Source: Pseudomonadota bacterium (lineage in GTDB: Bacteria > Pseudomonadota > Alphaproteobacteria > Caulobacterales > Caulobacteraceae). From it: 64,000 bases of DNA. The notes beneath the pieces were generated by a model. The model had not been told where the DNA came from and did not search any database. It saw only the letters and a program-made list of their open reading frames with translations. The stretch covers positions 67,394-131,393 of the forward strand of contig JAEWJI010000063.1 in assembly GCA_023386645.1 (NCBI GenBank), in the 5' to 3' direction. The position numbers were made by a program, and so were the translations under genes. This document shows positions 1 through 6,319 of this stretch, in pieces (position 1 is the first letter of the stretch; every line of letters begins with the position of its first letter).

Positions 1-576
1 CATCAGCGGGATGCGAAGACCATGCTGGCGCCGCCGGAGCTGCGGGCGGTGCATCCGTTGGGCAAGGCGCCGGTGATCGAGCACGGCGGCTTGGTCGTCG
101 CCGAGACGGGGGCTATCGTCGAATACCTGCTGGGGCTTCCCGGCGGGGAGGGGCTGCGGCCCGCGCCGGGAACGGAGGCCGGCCGGCGGCTCAGCTATTG
201 GCTGCACTACGCCGAGGGGTCGGCGATGACGCCGCTGCTGCTGAAGCTGATCTTCGGGCAGATACCGAAACGGGCGCCCTGGCCGGTGCGGGGCGTGGCC
301 AAGGGGATCAGCCGGAGCGTCGAGGACCGCCTGGTCGACCCGCAGATCGCGACCCACCTGGCCTTCTGGGAGGCGGAGCTGGGCCGGTCGGAATGGTTCG
401 CGGGCGAGGCCTTCTCGGCCGCCGACATCATGATGAGCTTCCCGGTCGAGGCTGCGGGCGCGCGGGTCGGCTTCGGGGCTGACAGGCCCCGGCTGAAGGC
501 GTTCCTGGAGCGGATCCGGGCGCGGCCGGCCTATCGGCGGGCGCTGGAGCGGGGCGGGCCCTACGCCTACGCCTGA
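1..576 (+). CDS. Glutathione S-transferase family protein, 5' truncated by the window edge
   Basis: The reading frame is open from base 1, and the residues before the first ATG (position 22) continue the family pattern (DAKTMLAPPELRAVHPLGK), so the true start lies outside the window. The visible part has the end of the thioredoxin-like N-terminal domain (GKAPVIEHGGLVVAETGAIV, carrying the cis-Pro and the glutathione-contacting E-T/S pair) and then the helical C-terminal domain ending in a typical AFLERIRARPAYRRAL tail. GSTs conjugate glutathione to electrophiles or act as glutathione-dependent reductases in the cytoplasm. The substrate cannot be read from the sequence. Confidence 0.9.
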   Translation, partial: HQRDAKTMLAPPELRAVHPLGKAPVIEHGGLVVAETGAIVEYLLGLPGGEGLRPAPGTEAGRRLSYWLHYAEGSAMTPLLLKLIFGQIPKRAPWPVRGVAKGISRSVEDRLVDPQIATHLAFWEAELGRSEWFAGEAFSAADIMMSFPVEAAGARVGFGADRPRLKAFLERIRARPAYRRALERGGPYAYA

Positions 577-638
577 GGCCGGAAATGTGGGCGACCAGCG
601 GTGCGCAACCGGTTGGCGCGTGCGGCGTTCAGCGGCCC

Positions 639-851
639 ATGCGTCTCCAGACAGTCCAGATCGTGGCGGGCCTTTCGGCCGCCGTCGCCCTCGTCCTCGC
701 CTTCATCGCCGCGGGCGTGGGATTGGCGGCGGGGCTGTTCGCCCTCCTGATCGCCGGGGTGCTGGAGTGGGCGGGCTGGAAGGCCGTCCGGCGGGGGCTG
801 ACGCGCGGCGTCGGGAGCCGCTCGAACGTCTCGGCGCGCAGGCCCGGATAA
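639..851 (+). CDS. Small hypothetical membrane protein
   Basis: A 70-residue frame starting at ATG 639. It has one or two hydrophobic stretches (about residues 5-45, IVAGLSAAVALVLAFIAAG and LFALLIAGVLEWAGW) and a short basic tail rich in R and S. The frame also opens upstream at 585, but the hydrophobic part begins just after 639. I recognise no family. It is the only plausible gene in the 414 bases between the GST and greA genes; the rest of that gap holds only a possible greA promoter. Confidence 0.4.
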   Translation: MRLQTVQIVAGLSAAVALVLAFIAAGVGLAAGLFALLIAGVLEWAGWKAVRRGLTRGVGSRSNVSARRPG

Positions 852-883
852 GGGCCCCGAATGGATGACGCCGATACGGCGGC

Positions 884-912
884 TTGAGTTTAGCCCCCCG
901 GCGCCCTAGTCT
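884..912 (+). promoter_or_regulatory. Possible housekeeping promoter of greA
   Basis: TTGAGTT followed about 12 bases later by GCCCTAGTCT resembles the Caulobacter housekeeping sigma consensus (TTGACGS, 10-14 bases, GCTANAWC). It lies about 80 bases before the greA ATG. Prediction by eye only. Confidence 0.3.
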
Positions 913-990
913 CCTTGGCCGGTCGCGCGCGCCCAGCGACCCTGAACCGTCTCTTCCGTCTGCGGGCGATCACAAGAAAATCACGACACA

Positions 991-1464
991 ATGGATAAAG
1001 TGCCGATGACGGCCGAGGGCTATCGCGCTCTCGACGAACAGCTGAAGCAATTGAAGTCGGTGGAACGCCCCAGCGTGATCCAGGCGATCTCGGAGGCGCG
1101 CGAGCACGGCGATCTGAGCGAGAACGCCGAGTATCACGCCGCCAAGGAGCGCCAGGGCTGGATCGAGGGCCAGATCGCCGAGATCGAGGACCGGATCAGC
1201 CGCGCCCAGGTCATCGACGTGTCCAAGCTGTCGGGCGACCAGGTGAAGTTCGGCGCGACCGTGACGGTCGTGGACGAGGACACCGAGGAAGAAGGCACCT
1301 ACCAGATCGTCGGCGAGCACGAGGCCGACGTGAAGGCGGGCAAGATCAGCGTCGCCTCGCCCCTGGCCCGCGCCATGATCTCCAAGGAGGTCGGCGACGT
1401 GGTCGAGGTGAACACCCCCGGCGGCGTGAAGGCCTACGAGATCCTCAAGGTCGAGTGGAAATAG
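991..1464 (+). CDS. greA: Transcription elongation factor GreA
   Basis: A 157-residue protein with the full GreA pattern: MTAEGYRALDEQLKQLKS at the start, the coiled-coil tip with EAREHGDLSENAEYHAAKE (acidic residues that stimulate the RNA polymerase cleavage activity), and the C-terminal FKBP-like domain ending NTPGGVKAYEILKVEW. GreA enters the secondary channel of stalled RNA polymerase and promotes cleavage of backtracked RNA. Start ATG 991 gives the normal family length; no strong Shine-Dalgarno sequence is visible. The next gene starts four bases after the stop, so the two are probably co-transcribed. Confidence 0.97.
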   Translation: MDKVPMTAEGYRALDEQLKQLKSVERPSVIQAISEAREHGDLSENAEYHAAKERQGWIEGQIAEIEDRISRAQVIDVSKLSGDQVKFGATVTVVDEDTEEEGTYQIVGEHEADVKAGKISVASPLARAMISKEVGDVVEVNTPGGVKAYEILKVEWK

Positions 1465-1468
1465 GCTG

Positions 1469-2431
1469 ATGGCCGTCCGCATCCGCGTCGTCACCGACGG
1501 GCGGGCGGGCATCGAGAACCAGGCGCTGGGGCTGGCGGAAGCCGTCGCGCGCCTGAGGCCGGCCGAGATCGAGGTCGTGCGGGTGCGATGGCGCCCCGCG
1601 TTCGACTGGCTGCCGGCCGACCTGAAACATCCGGCGATGTTAAGCGCGGGCCACGAGGCCCTGGCGCAGCTGTGGCCGGATATCTGGATCGGGGCGGGAC
1701 GGGCCAGCCTGCCGCTGTCGCTGGCGGCTAAGCGGGCGGGCAAGGCGTTGGTAGTGCAGGTCCAGGATCCGCGCCTGGAGCCGGGCCGGTTCGACCTGGT
1801 CGTCGCGCCGGCGCACGACGGCCTGAGCGGACCCAATGTCATTTCCATCACCGGCTCGCCGCATCGGGTGACGCCCGAGCGGACGGCCGCCGCCGCGGAG
1901 GCCATGAAGGCGCGTCTGAGCCTGCTGCCCCGGCCGCGTGTGGCGGTACTGGTGGGGGGGCGGTCAAGGGCGTTCGACCTGACGCCGGAGCATGCAGCCA
2001 GGCTGGGCCAGAGGGTTGCGGCGGCGGTCGGGGCGGCCGGGGGATCGGTGCTGGTCACCTTCTCGCGCCGGACGCCGGACGGGGCCAAGTCGGCGTTCGA
2101 GGCGGAGCTGAAGGGCCTGCCGAACTGGGTCTGGGACGGGACGGGGGAGAACCCGCTGTTCGCCTTCCTGGGGACGGCGGACCATCTGCTGGTCACCGAG
2201 GACAGCGCCAACATGGCGGCCGAGGCGGCCTCGACGGGCAAGCCGGTGCATGTCATGCCGATGACGCGGATCGGGCGGGCGGAGAAGTTCGAGCGGCTGC
2301 ACGCGGACCTGCGGGCGCGCGGCGCGGCGCGGCCGTTCTCGGGCGAACTGGAGCCGTGGTCCTATGCGCCGCTCAGGGAAACCGAGCGGGCGGCGGAGGC
2401 CGTGGTGTCTCGGCTTCGCGCGAAGCGCTGA
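1469..2431 (+). CDS. ELM1/GtrOC1-family protein (mitochondrial fission ELM1-like, DUF1022)
   Basis: A 320-residue protein matching the bacterial ELM1-like family: VVTDGRAGIENQALGLAEA at the N-terminus, PDIWIGAGRASLPLSLAAK, VQVQDPRLEPGRFDLVVAP, and the glycosyltransferase-like C-terminal half with LVTEDSANMAAEAASTGKPV. The fold is like GT-B glycosyltransferases, and some members lie in lipopolysaccharide clusters, but the enzymatic role in bacteria is not established. It follows greA with a 4-base gap. The inverted-repeat element begins ten bases after its stop codon. Confidence 0.85.
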   Translation: MAVRIRVVTDGRAGIENQALGLAEAVARLRPAEIEVVRVRWRPAFDWLPADLKHPAMLSAGHEALAQLWPDIWIGAGRASLPLSLAAKRAGKALVVQVQDPRLEPGRFDLVVAPAHDGLSGPNVISITGSPHRVTPERTAAAAEAMKARLSLLPRPRVAVLVGGRSRAFDLTPEHAARLGQRVAAAVGAAGGSVLVTFSRRTPDGAKSAFEAELKGLPNWVWDGTGENPLFAFLGTADHLLVTEDSANMAAEAASTGKPVHVMPMTRIGRAEKFERLHADLRARGAARPFSGELEPWSYAPLRETERAAEAVVSRLRAKR

Positions 2432-2440
2432 TCCCACCCA

Positions 2441-2565
2441 CCGCTCATCCCCGCGAAGGCGGGGACCCAGGGGCCACGGGCTCGGCGGTTGGATCGCTTG
2501 TCTGCCCAAGGTCATCCGCCACATCCGCCAAAGGACTGGGTCCCCGCCTTCGCGGGGATGAGCGG
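2441..2565. repeat. Interspersed inverted-repeat element, 30-bp perfect arms
   Basis: Arms at 2441-2470 and 2536-2565 are exact reverse complements of each other (30 of 30), with a 65-base centre. Each arm is itself a hairpin (CCCCGCGAAGGCGGGG). It looks like the REP/MITE-like repeats scattered between genes in Caulobacterales and other alphaproteobacteria. No target-site duplication is evident. It lies between the ELM1 stop and the duplicated unit and could also act as a transcription terminator. Confidence 0.8.
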
Positions 2566-2574
2566 GAGTAGGCG

Positions 2575-2720
2575 CTAGAACCAGACCGTCACGTCCCAGA
2601 TGGGTCGGACGACCACCCAGGCCATCAGGGTCGTGACGACGGCCATCAGGAGCCAGAGCGCCACGCTGACCAGATCGACGGGCCGACGTCGTCCTTCGCC
2701 TGAGGCGACCTTTTCGCCAT
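2575..2720 (-). pseudogene. Frameshifted copy of the 48-residue membrane protein gene
   Basis: Nearly identical in DNA to the intact small gene at 3486-3632, but one base shorter (146 against 147). The missing base lies around codon 9, within the AGAAAAG/AGGA stretch. From the conserved ATG (complement of 2718-2720) the frame runs only about 24 residues to a stop, whereas the hydrophobic part (LVSVALWLLMAVVTTLMAWVVV) is in the other frame without a nearby start codon. Read as a decayed duplicate. A single sequencing error could give the same picture. Confidence 0.7.
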
Positions 2721-2723
2721 TGT

Positions 2724-2741
2724 CAGAAAACCTCGTTTCTG
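2724..2741. promoter_or_regulatory. Conserved dyad CAGAAA-N6-TTTCTG, copy 1
   Basis: Perfect 6-bp arms around ACCTCG, between the divergent small gene and the IPTL-CTERM gene. The same dyad occurs unchanged in copy 2. On the minus strand its loop holds GAGG, the likely Shine-Dalgarno sequence of the small gene, so it could be a protein-binding site or an RNA hairpin covering the ribosome site. Confidence 0.45.
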
Positions 2742-2772
2742 CAATGCCACCCGGAATCTGGGGGACTCTCAT

Positions 2773-3489
2773 ATGTTTAGTCGCGAGGCGTCGACGGTCG
2801 CCGTTCTGTCCGTCCTGGCGCTCTGTGCGTTGGCTCGGCCGGCACGGGCCCAGGCCGAAAACTTCGACACCACGCCCGCGGGCGCCCTTCCCCCCAGATG
2901 GTCGACGAGTACGCTCGTCCCCGCGCCTATCATCTGGAACGCTCGCGCCGAAAATCCGCGCAGCGCGCCCAATGCCCTGGTCCTCATAACCATCCGCGAC
3001 AACACCACGAGCGAAGCGACCTCGCCGGGCTACGTCGTGCCCGCCAGCGGCAGGCTGAGGCTCCGGTTCTACAAGGCGTACCAGCTGGAAACCCGGGTGG
3101 ATGGGATGCGGCTGAAGATGTCGGTGGACGGCGGGCCGTTCACGGATATCGAAACCGCGGGCGGCGCCTTCATCGCGGGCGGATACACCCCAAGGCCGGG
3201 CGGCGGGTCCTACGGCTACTGGACCGACCGGGCGGCGGCCTACAGCGAGACGATCGCGGAGACTCCGACCCTGATCCCCGGTCAGCAGGTTCGTTTCCGG
3301 TGGGAAGCGTTCTTCGACAACAGCATCCGATGGAGCAACCTGCATATCGATGACGTGGAGGTCACAGCCGCCGCGCCGCCGCCGCCCGCCATCCCTACGA
3401 TGACGGAATGGGCGATGATGCTGTTGGGAACCGCCCTAGCCGGCGGGACGGCTCTGCATCTCAATCGGCGGCGCAACCGGGGGGCTTAG
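2773..3489 (+). CDS. IPTL-CTERM sorting domain protein, copy 1
   Basis: A 238-residue exported protein. It has a signal peptide (about residues 1-26, VAVLSVLALCALARPARAQA), a beta-rich middle of unknown function (GRLRLRFYK..., MSVDGGPFTDIET), and a C-terminal sorting signal: IPTMTEWAMMLL, a hydrophobic helix, then NRRRNRG. This is the IPTL-CTERM type of tripartite signal, which is thought to be processed by an exosortase-like enzyme. No such enzyme is in the window. It is the tandem paralogue of the gene at 3686. Its TAG stop overlaps the TAA stop of the convergent small gene by two bases (TTAG). The precise function is unknown. Confidence 0.8.
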   Translation: MFSREASTVAVLSVLALCALARPARAQAENFDTTPAGALPPRWSTSTLVPAPIIWNARAENPRSAPNALVLITIRDNTTSEATSPGYVVPASGRLRLRFYKAYQLETRVDGMRLKMSVDGGPFTDIETAGGAFIAGGYTPRPGGGSYGYWTDRAAAYSETIAETPTLIPGQQVRFRWEAFFDNSIRWSNLHIDDVEVTAAAPPPPAIPTMTEWAMMLLGTALAGGTALHLNRRRNRGA

Positions 3490-3632
3490 AACCAGGCCGT
3501 CACGTCCCAGATGGGGCGGACGACCACCCAGGCCATCAGGGTCGTGACGACGGCCATCAGGAGCCAGAGCGCCAGGCTGACCAGATCGACGGGCCGGCGT
3601 CGTCTTTTCGCCGGAGACGACCTTTTCGCCAT
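3486..3632 (-). CDS. 48-residue single-pass membrane protein
   Basis: Start ATG is the complement of 3630-3632 and the stop is at 3486. The protein has a very basic head (MAKRSSPAKRRRRP), one hydrophobic helix (LVSLALWLLMAVVTTLMAWVVV) and a short WDVTAWF end. GAGG about ten bases before the ATG can serve as ribosome site. The intact frame, the near-identical copy at 2575 and the fixed position next to IPTL-CTERM genes support a real gene. It may help retain or process the neighbouring IPTL-CTERM protein, but that is a guess from position only. Confidence 0.65.
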   Translation of the reverse strand: MAKRSSPAKRRRRPVDLVSLALWLLMAVVTTLMAWVVVRPIWDVTAWF

Positions 3633-3635
3633 TGT

Positions 3636-3653
3636 CAGAAAACCTCGTTTCTG
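3636..3653. promoter_or_regulatory. Conserved dyad CAGAAA-N6-TTTCTG, copy 2
   Basis: Identical to the dyad at 2724-2741, including the six-base centre, while flanking bases differ between the copies. It sits three bases before the small-gene ATG on the minus strand and about 33 bases before the IPTL-CTERM ATG on the plus strand. Confidence 0.45.
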
Positions 3654-3685
3654 CGATGCGCCCGGGAAGTCTCGGGGGTTCTCAT

Positions 3686-4420
3686 ATGTTTAGTCGCAAG
3701 GCGTCGACGGTCGCCAGTCTTTCCGTCCTGGCGCTGTGCGGCGCGCTGGCCCAGCCCGCGCGGGCCCAGACGGAATCCTTCGATGGGGTTCCGGGACCGG
3801 GTCTGCCGGCGGGATGGACGACGAGTTCGGTCAGCTTTCTGCCCATGCCCTGGGAGGTCGAGGCCTACAATCCGCGCAGCGGGCCGAACGCCCTGGTCCT
3901 GCGGGTCTATCTCGACGACGCGACGTCGGAGGCGACCTCGCCCGCCTACACCGTGCCTGCCAGCGGGCGGCTGAGACTTCGGTTCTACAAGTCCCATTGG
4001 TTCGAAACCGGTCGTGACGGGTTGCGGCTGCAGATGTCGGTCGACGGCGGCGCCTTCACGGAGATCGTGTCTGCGGGAGGGGCCTTCGTCACGGGCGGAT
4101 ACACCCTGCGGCCCGACGGCGCGTCCTACGGCTTCTGGACCGCGGGCGCCCCCTTCGCCTACAGCGAGACCATCGCGGAGACCCCGACGCTCACGCCGGG
4201 CCAGCAGGTTCGTTTCCGGTGGGAGGCGTTCTTCGATTCAAGCGTGGCGTCCGGAGACGTCTTCGTCGACGACGTCGAGGTGACCGCCGCCGCGCCGGCT
4301 CCTCCCCCGCCTCCGCCGGTCATACCCACGATGACGGAATGGGCGATGATCCTGCTGGGGACGATCCTGGCCGGCGGGACGGCCCTGCATCTCAACCGGC
4401 GGCGAGCCCCGGGGGCCTAA
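3686..4420 (+). CDS. IPTL-CTERM sorting domain protein, copy 2
   Basis: A 244-residue paralogue of the protein at 2773, alignable end to end: signal peptide (SLSVLALCGALAQPARAQT), beta-rich body (SGRLRLRFYKSHWFE, MSVDGGAFTEI), a proline-rich linker (APAPPPPPPV) and the sorting tail IPTMTEWAMILLG followed by a helix and NRRRAPGA. ATG 3686 is chosen because it opens the same MFSRxASTVA sequence as copy 1. The frame is open further upstream, but that part is the non-coding repeat. The stop overlaps the next convergent gene by four bases. Probably anchored at the cell surface or exported; the ligand is unknown. Confidence 0.8.
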   Translation: MFSRKASTVASLSVLALCGALAQPARAQTESFDGVPGPGLPAGWTTSSVSFLPMPWEVEAYNPRSGPNALVLRVYLDDATSEATSPAYTVPASGRLRLRFYKSHWFETGRDGLRLQMSVDGGAFTEIVSAGGAFVTGGYTLRPDGASYGFWTAGAPFAYSETIAETPTLTPGQQVRFRWEAFFDSSVASGDVFVDDVEVTAAAPAPPPPPPVIPTMTEWAMILLGTILAGGTALHLNRRRAPGA

Positions 4421-4623
4421 TCCTGGCCGGGGTCGCCGCCCCGGCCGCCGTCCTTCTTGCGACGGGCGGAGTCCATCAGGAGCCCGAACGCGACCCCGAA
4501 GGCCACCCCGCAGCCCAGGCCGATCGCCAGCCCGTCCAGGGCGATGCCCAGCGCCGTGCCGAGGCTGCCGCCCAGGGCGATGCCGATGCCGAGGAAGCTG
4601 GTGTCCGGTGTCTGCGAGGCCAT
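4417..4623 (-). CDS. Small glycine-rich membrane protein
   Basis: A 68-residue protein from ATG (complement of 4621-4623). The centre is a glycine-zipper-like hydrophobic stretch (LGIGIALGGSLGTALGIAL, then GLAIGLGCGVAFGVAFGLL), followed by a charged tail (DSARRKKDGGRGG). Two helices packing as a hairpin are likely. The stop overlaps the convergent IPTL-CTERM gene by four bases. I recognise no named family. Confidence 0.6.
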   Translation of the reverse strand: MASQTPDTSFLGIGIALGGSLGTALGIALDGLAIGLGCGVAFGVAFGLLMDSARRKKDGGRGGDPGQD

Positions 4624-4747
4624 GAGGTCGTCCCTGTGCGAGAGGACAGGTTAGCGCGAGGGGGCGGCCGGCCCAACCCCGGGCGCGTCCACAGGCCTTC
4701 GCGGCTCGCCCCTCCCGGCGGCGGTGAATCGGGCCTAGATAGCGGCC

Positions 4748-5764
4748 ATGTCGAACTCTGAACCTCGCACCGTCCGCGTCGCCATCATCGGGTCGGGTCC
4801 GGCCGGGTGGACGGCGGCCATCTACGCCGCCCGCGCCCTGCTGAACCCCGTGGTCATCGCCGGCCTCCAGCCAGGCGGCCAGCTGACCATCACCACCGAT
4901 GTCGAGAACTATCCGGGGTTCGCCGACGTCATCCAGGGGCCCTGGCTGATGGAGCAGATGCGGGCCCAGGCCGAGCACGTCGGGACCGAGGTGATCGAGG
5001 ACATCGTGGTCAAGGCCGACCTGTCCAAACGGCCCTTCCGCCTGACGCTTGATTCCGGCGCCGAGCTCTTCGCGGAGACGGTGATCATCTCGACCGGCGC
5101 CCAGGCCAAGTGGCTGGGGCTGGAGAGCGAGCAGAAATACAAGGGCTTCGGCGTTTCGGCCTGCGCAACCTGCGACGGCTTCTTCTATCGCGGCAAGGAG
5201 GTGATCGTGGTCGGCGGCGGCAACACCGCCGTGGAGGAGGCGCTGTTCCTGACCAACTTCGCCTCCAGGGTGACGGTGGTCCACCGCCGCGACGAGTTCC
5301 GGGCCGAGAAGATCCTGTCCGAACGCCTGCTGGCCCACCCGAAGGTCGAGGTGATCTGGGACCACGCCATTGACGAGATCCTGGGCGAGCAGAACGCCTT
5401 TGGCGGGGTGAACGTCACCGGCGCGCGGCTGAAGAACGTCAAGACCGGCGCGACCCGGGAAATGACCGCCGACGGGGTGTTCATCGCCATCGGCCACGCA
5501 CCGTCGTCTGAGCTGTTCGCCGGCCAGCTGGAGACCAAGGCCGGGGGCTATCTGGTCGTGAAGCCGGGCACGGCGGCGACCGCCATCGAGGGCGTCTGGG
5601 CCGCCGGCGACGTCACCGACGACGTCTATCGCCAGGCGGTGACGGCGGCCGGCATGGGCTGCATGGCCGCGCTGGAAGCCGTCCGTTTCCTGGCCGAACA
5701 GGACCATAAATCCGAGGGCCACCCGATCAGCCACAAGGAGGCGGAGAAGATCGGGGTCTGGTGA
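4748..5764 (+). CDS. trxB: Thioredoxin-disulfide reductase
   Basis: A 338-residue flavoprotein with the N-terminal FAD motif (IIGSGPAGWTAAIYAAR), the redox disulfide C139-A-T-C142 in SACATCDGFFYRG, the NADPH-binding motif (VVGGGNTAVEEALFL, then HRRDEFRA) and the second FAD motif (GVWAAGDVTDDVYRQAVTAAGMGC). It transfers electrons from NADPH to thioredoxin. The length is normal. It stands alone between the convergent small gene and the convergent DUF305 gene. Confidence 0.97.
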   Translation: MSNSEPRTVRVAIIGSGPAGWTAAIYAARALLNPVVIAGLQPGGQLTITTDVENYPGFADVIQGPWLMEQMRAQAEHVGTEVIEDIVVKADLSKRPFRLTLDSGAELFAETVIISTGAQAKWLGLESEQKYKGFGVSACATCDGFFYRGKEVIVVGGGNTAVEEALFLTNFASRVTVVHRRDEFRAEKILSERLLAHPKVEVIWDHAIDEILGEQNAFGGVNVTGARLKNVKTGATREMTADGVFIAIGHAPSSELFAGQLETKAGGYLVVKPGTAATAIEGVWAAGDVTDDVYRQAVTAAGMGCMAALEAVRFLAEQDHKSEGHPISHKEAEKIGVW

Positions 5765-5796
5765 GCCTCAGGCTCTCCGCCGGGGAGAGAGAGATT

Positions 5797-6246
5797 TCAG
5801 GCGGCCGGACGCCAGGCGCGCATTTCGGCGATCTCGCGGGTCTGGGCGTCGATGACGGCCTGGGCCATGCGGCGGATTTCCGGATCGCGGCTGTCGCGCA
5901 GAGCGACCTCGGCCATGGCGACCGCACCCTGGTGGTGGGCGATCATCTTGGCGATGTAGGACTCATCGACCGTGGCGCCGGAGGCCTCGGCCATCAGCCG
6001 GTGCATCTCGGCCTCGGAGGCGGCGAAGGCCTGGTCGCCGGCGGTGGTCGAGGCTGTCGCGCCGGAGTGACCGGCGCCGTGTCCGGCTGGCACCGAAGCG
6101 GCGCCGTCGGCCACGGTGTCCGCCTGGTTCTTGGCCGAGGTCTCTCGCATCGCCTGGTTCACGGGGTCGCCGCCGCCCTCGCAGGCCGACAGGCCAAGGC
6201 CGGCGAGGCCCAGGGAGGTGGCGACGAACAGGGTGCGGACGATCAT
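5797..6246 (-). CDS. DUF305 family lipoprotein
   Basis: About 149 residues from ATG (complement of 6244-6246). The start was moved from an upstream possibility because a lipoprotein signal begins here: MIVRTLFVATSLGLAGLGLSAC, with lipobox LSAC. The mature part has the DUF305 pattern with AEMHRLMAEA and MIAHHQGAVAMAEVALR, a ferritin-like helical fold whose His and Met residues suggest metal binding (copper is often proposed). It probably sits in the periplasm on a membrane anchor. Downstream of the phoD-like gene on the same strand. Confidence 0.85.
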   Translation of the reverse strand: MIVRTLFVATSLGLAGLGLSACEGGGDPVNQAMRETSAKNQADTVADGAASVPAGHGAGHSGATASTTAGDQAFAASEAEMHRLMAEASGATVDESYIAKMIAHHQGAVAMAEVALRDSRDPEIRRMAQAVIDAQTREIAEMRAWRPAA

Positions 6247-6319
6247 GGCTGGCGCTCCGGAGGTCGTGTGGGCGCCCGTTCTGCCGCAAAATCCGCCGGG
6301 CGTCTCCCCTCCCGCTCGA

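Larger units (their letters stand above)
2575..4420. repeat. Tandem duplication of a two-gene unit
   Basis: Unit 1 (2575-3489) and unit 2 (3486-4420) each hold a tiny minus-strand gene, a short divergent intergenic region and a plus-strand IPTL-CTERM protein gene. DNA identity is very high across the tiny gene, the intergenic region and the first 40 bases of the large gene, and lower in the body of the large gene. The large gene of each unit overlaps the stop of a convergent small membrane-protein gene by a few bases. Confidence 0.85.

Noticed and set aside
2575..3345. A 256-residue minus-strand frame covering the first IPTL-CTERM gene
   Set aside because: Only its last part matches the tiny membrane protein; the rest is antisense to a signal-peptide protein. 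It arises because the one-base deletion joins frames.
5763..5789. Hairpins after trxB (GAGCC-TCA-GGCTC and CTCTCC-GCCG-GGAGAG region)
   Set aside because: Too short and without a U-run to call a terminator with confidence.
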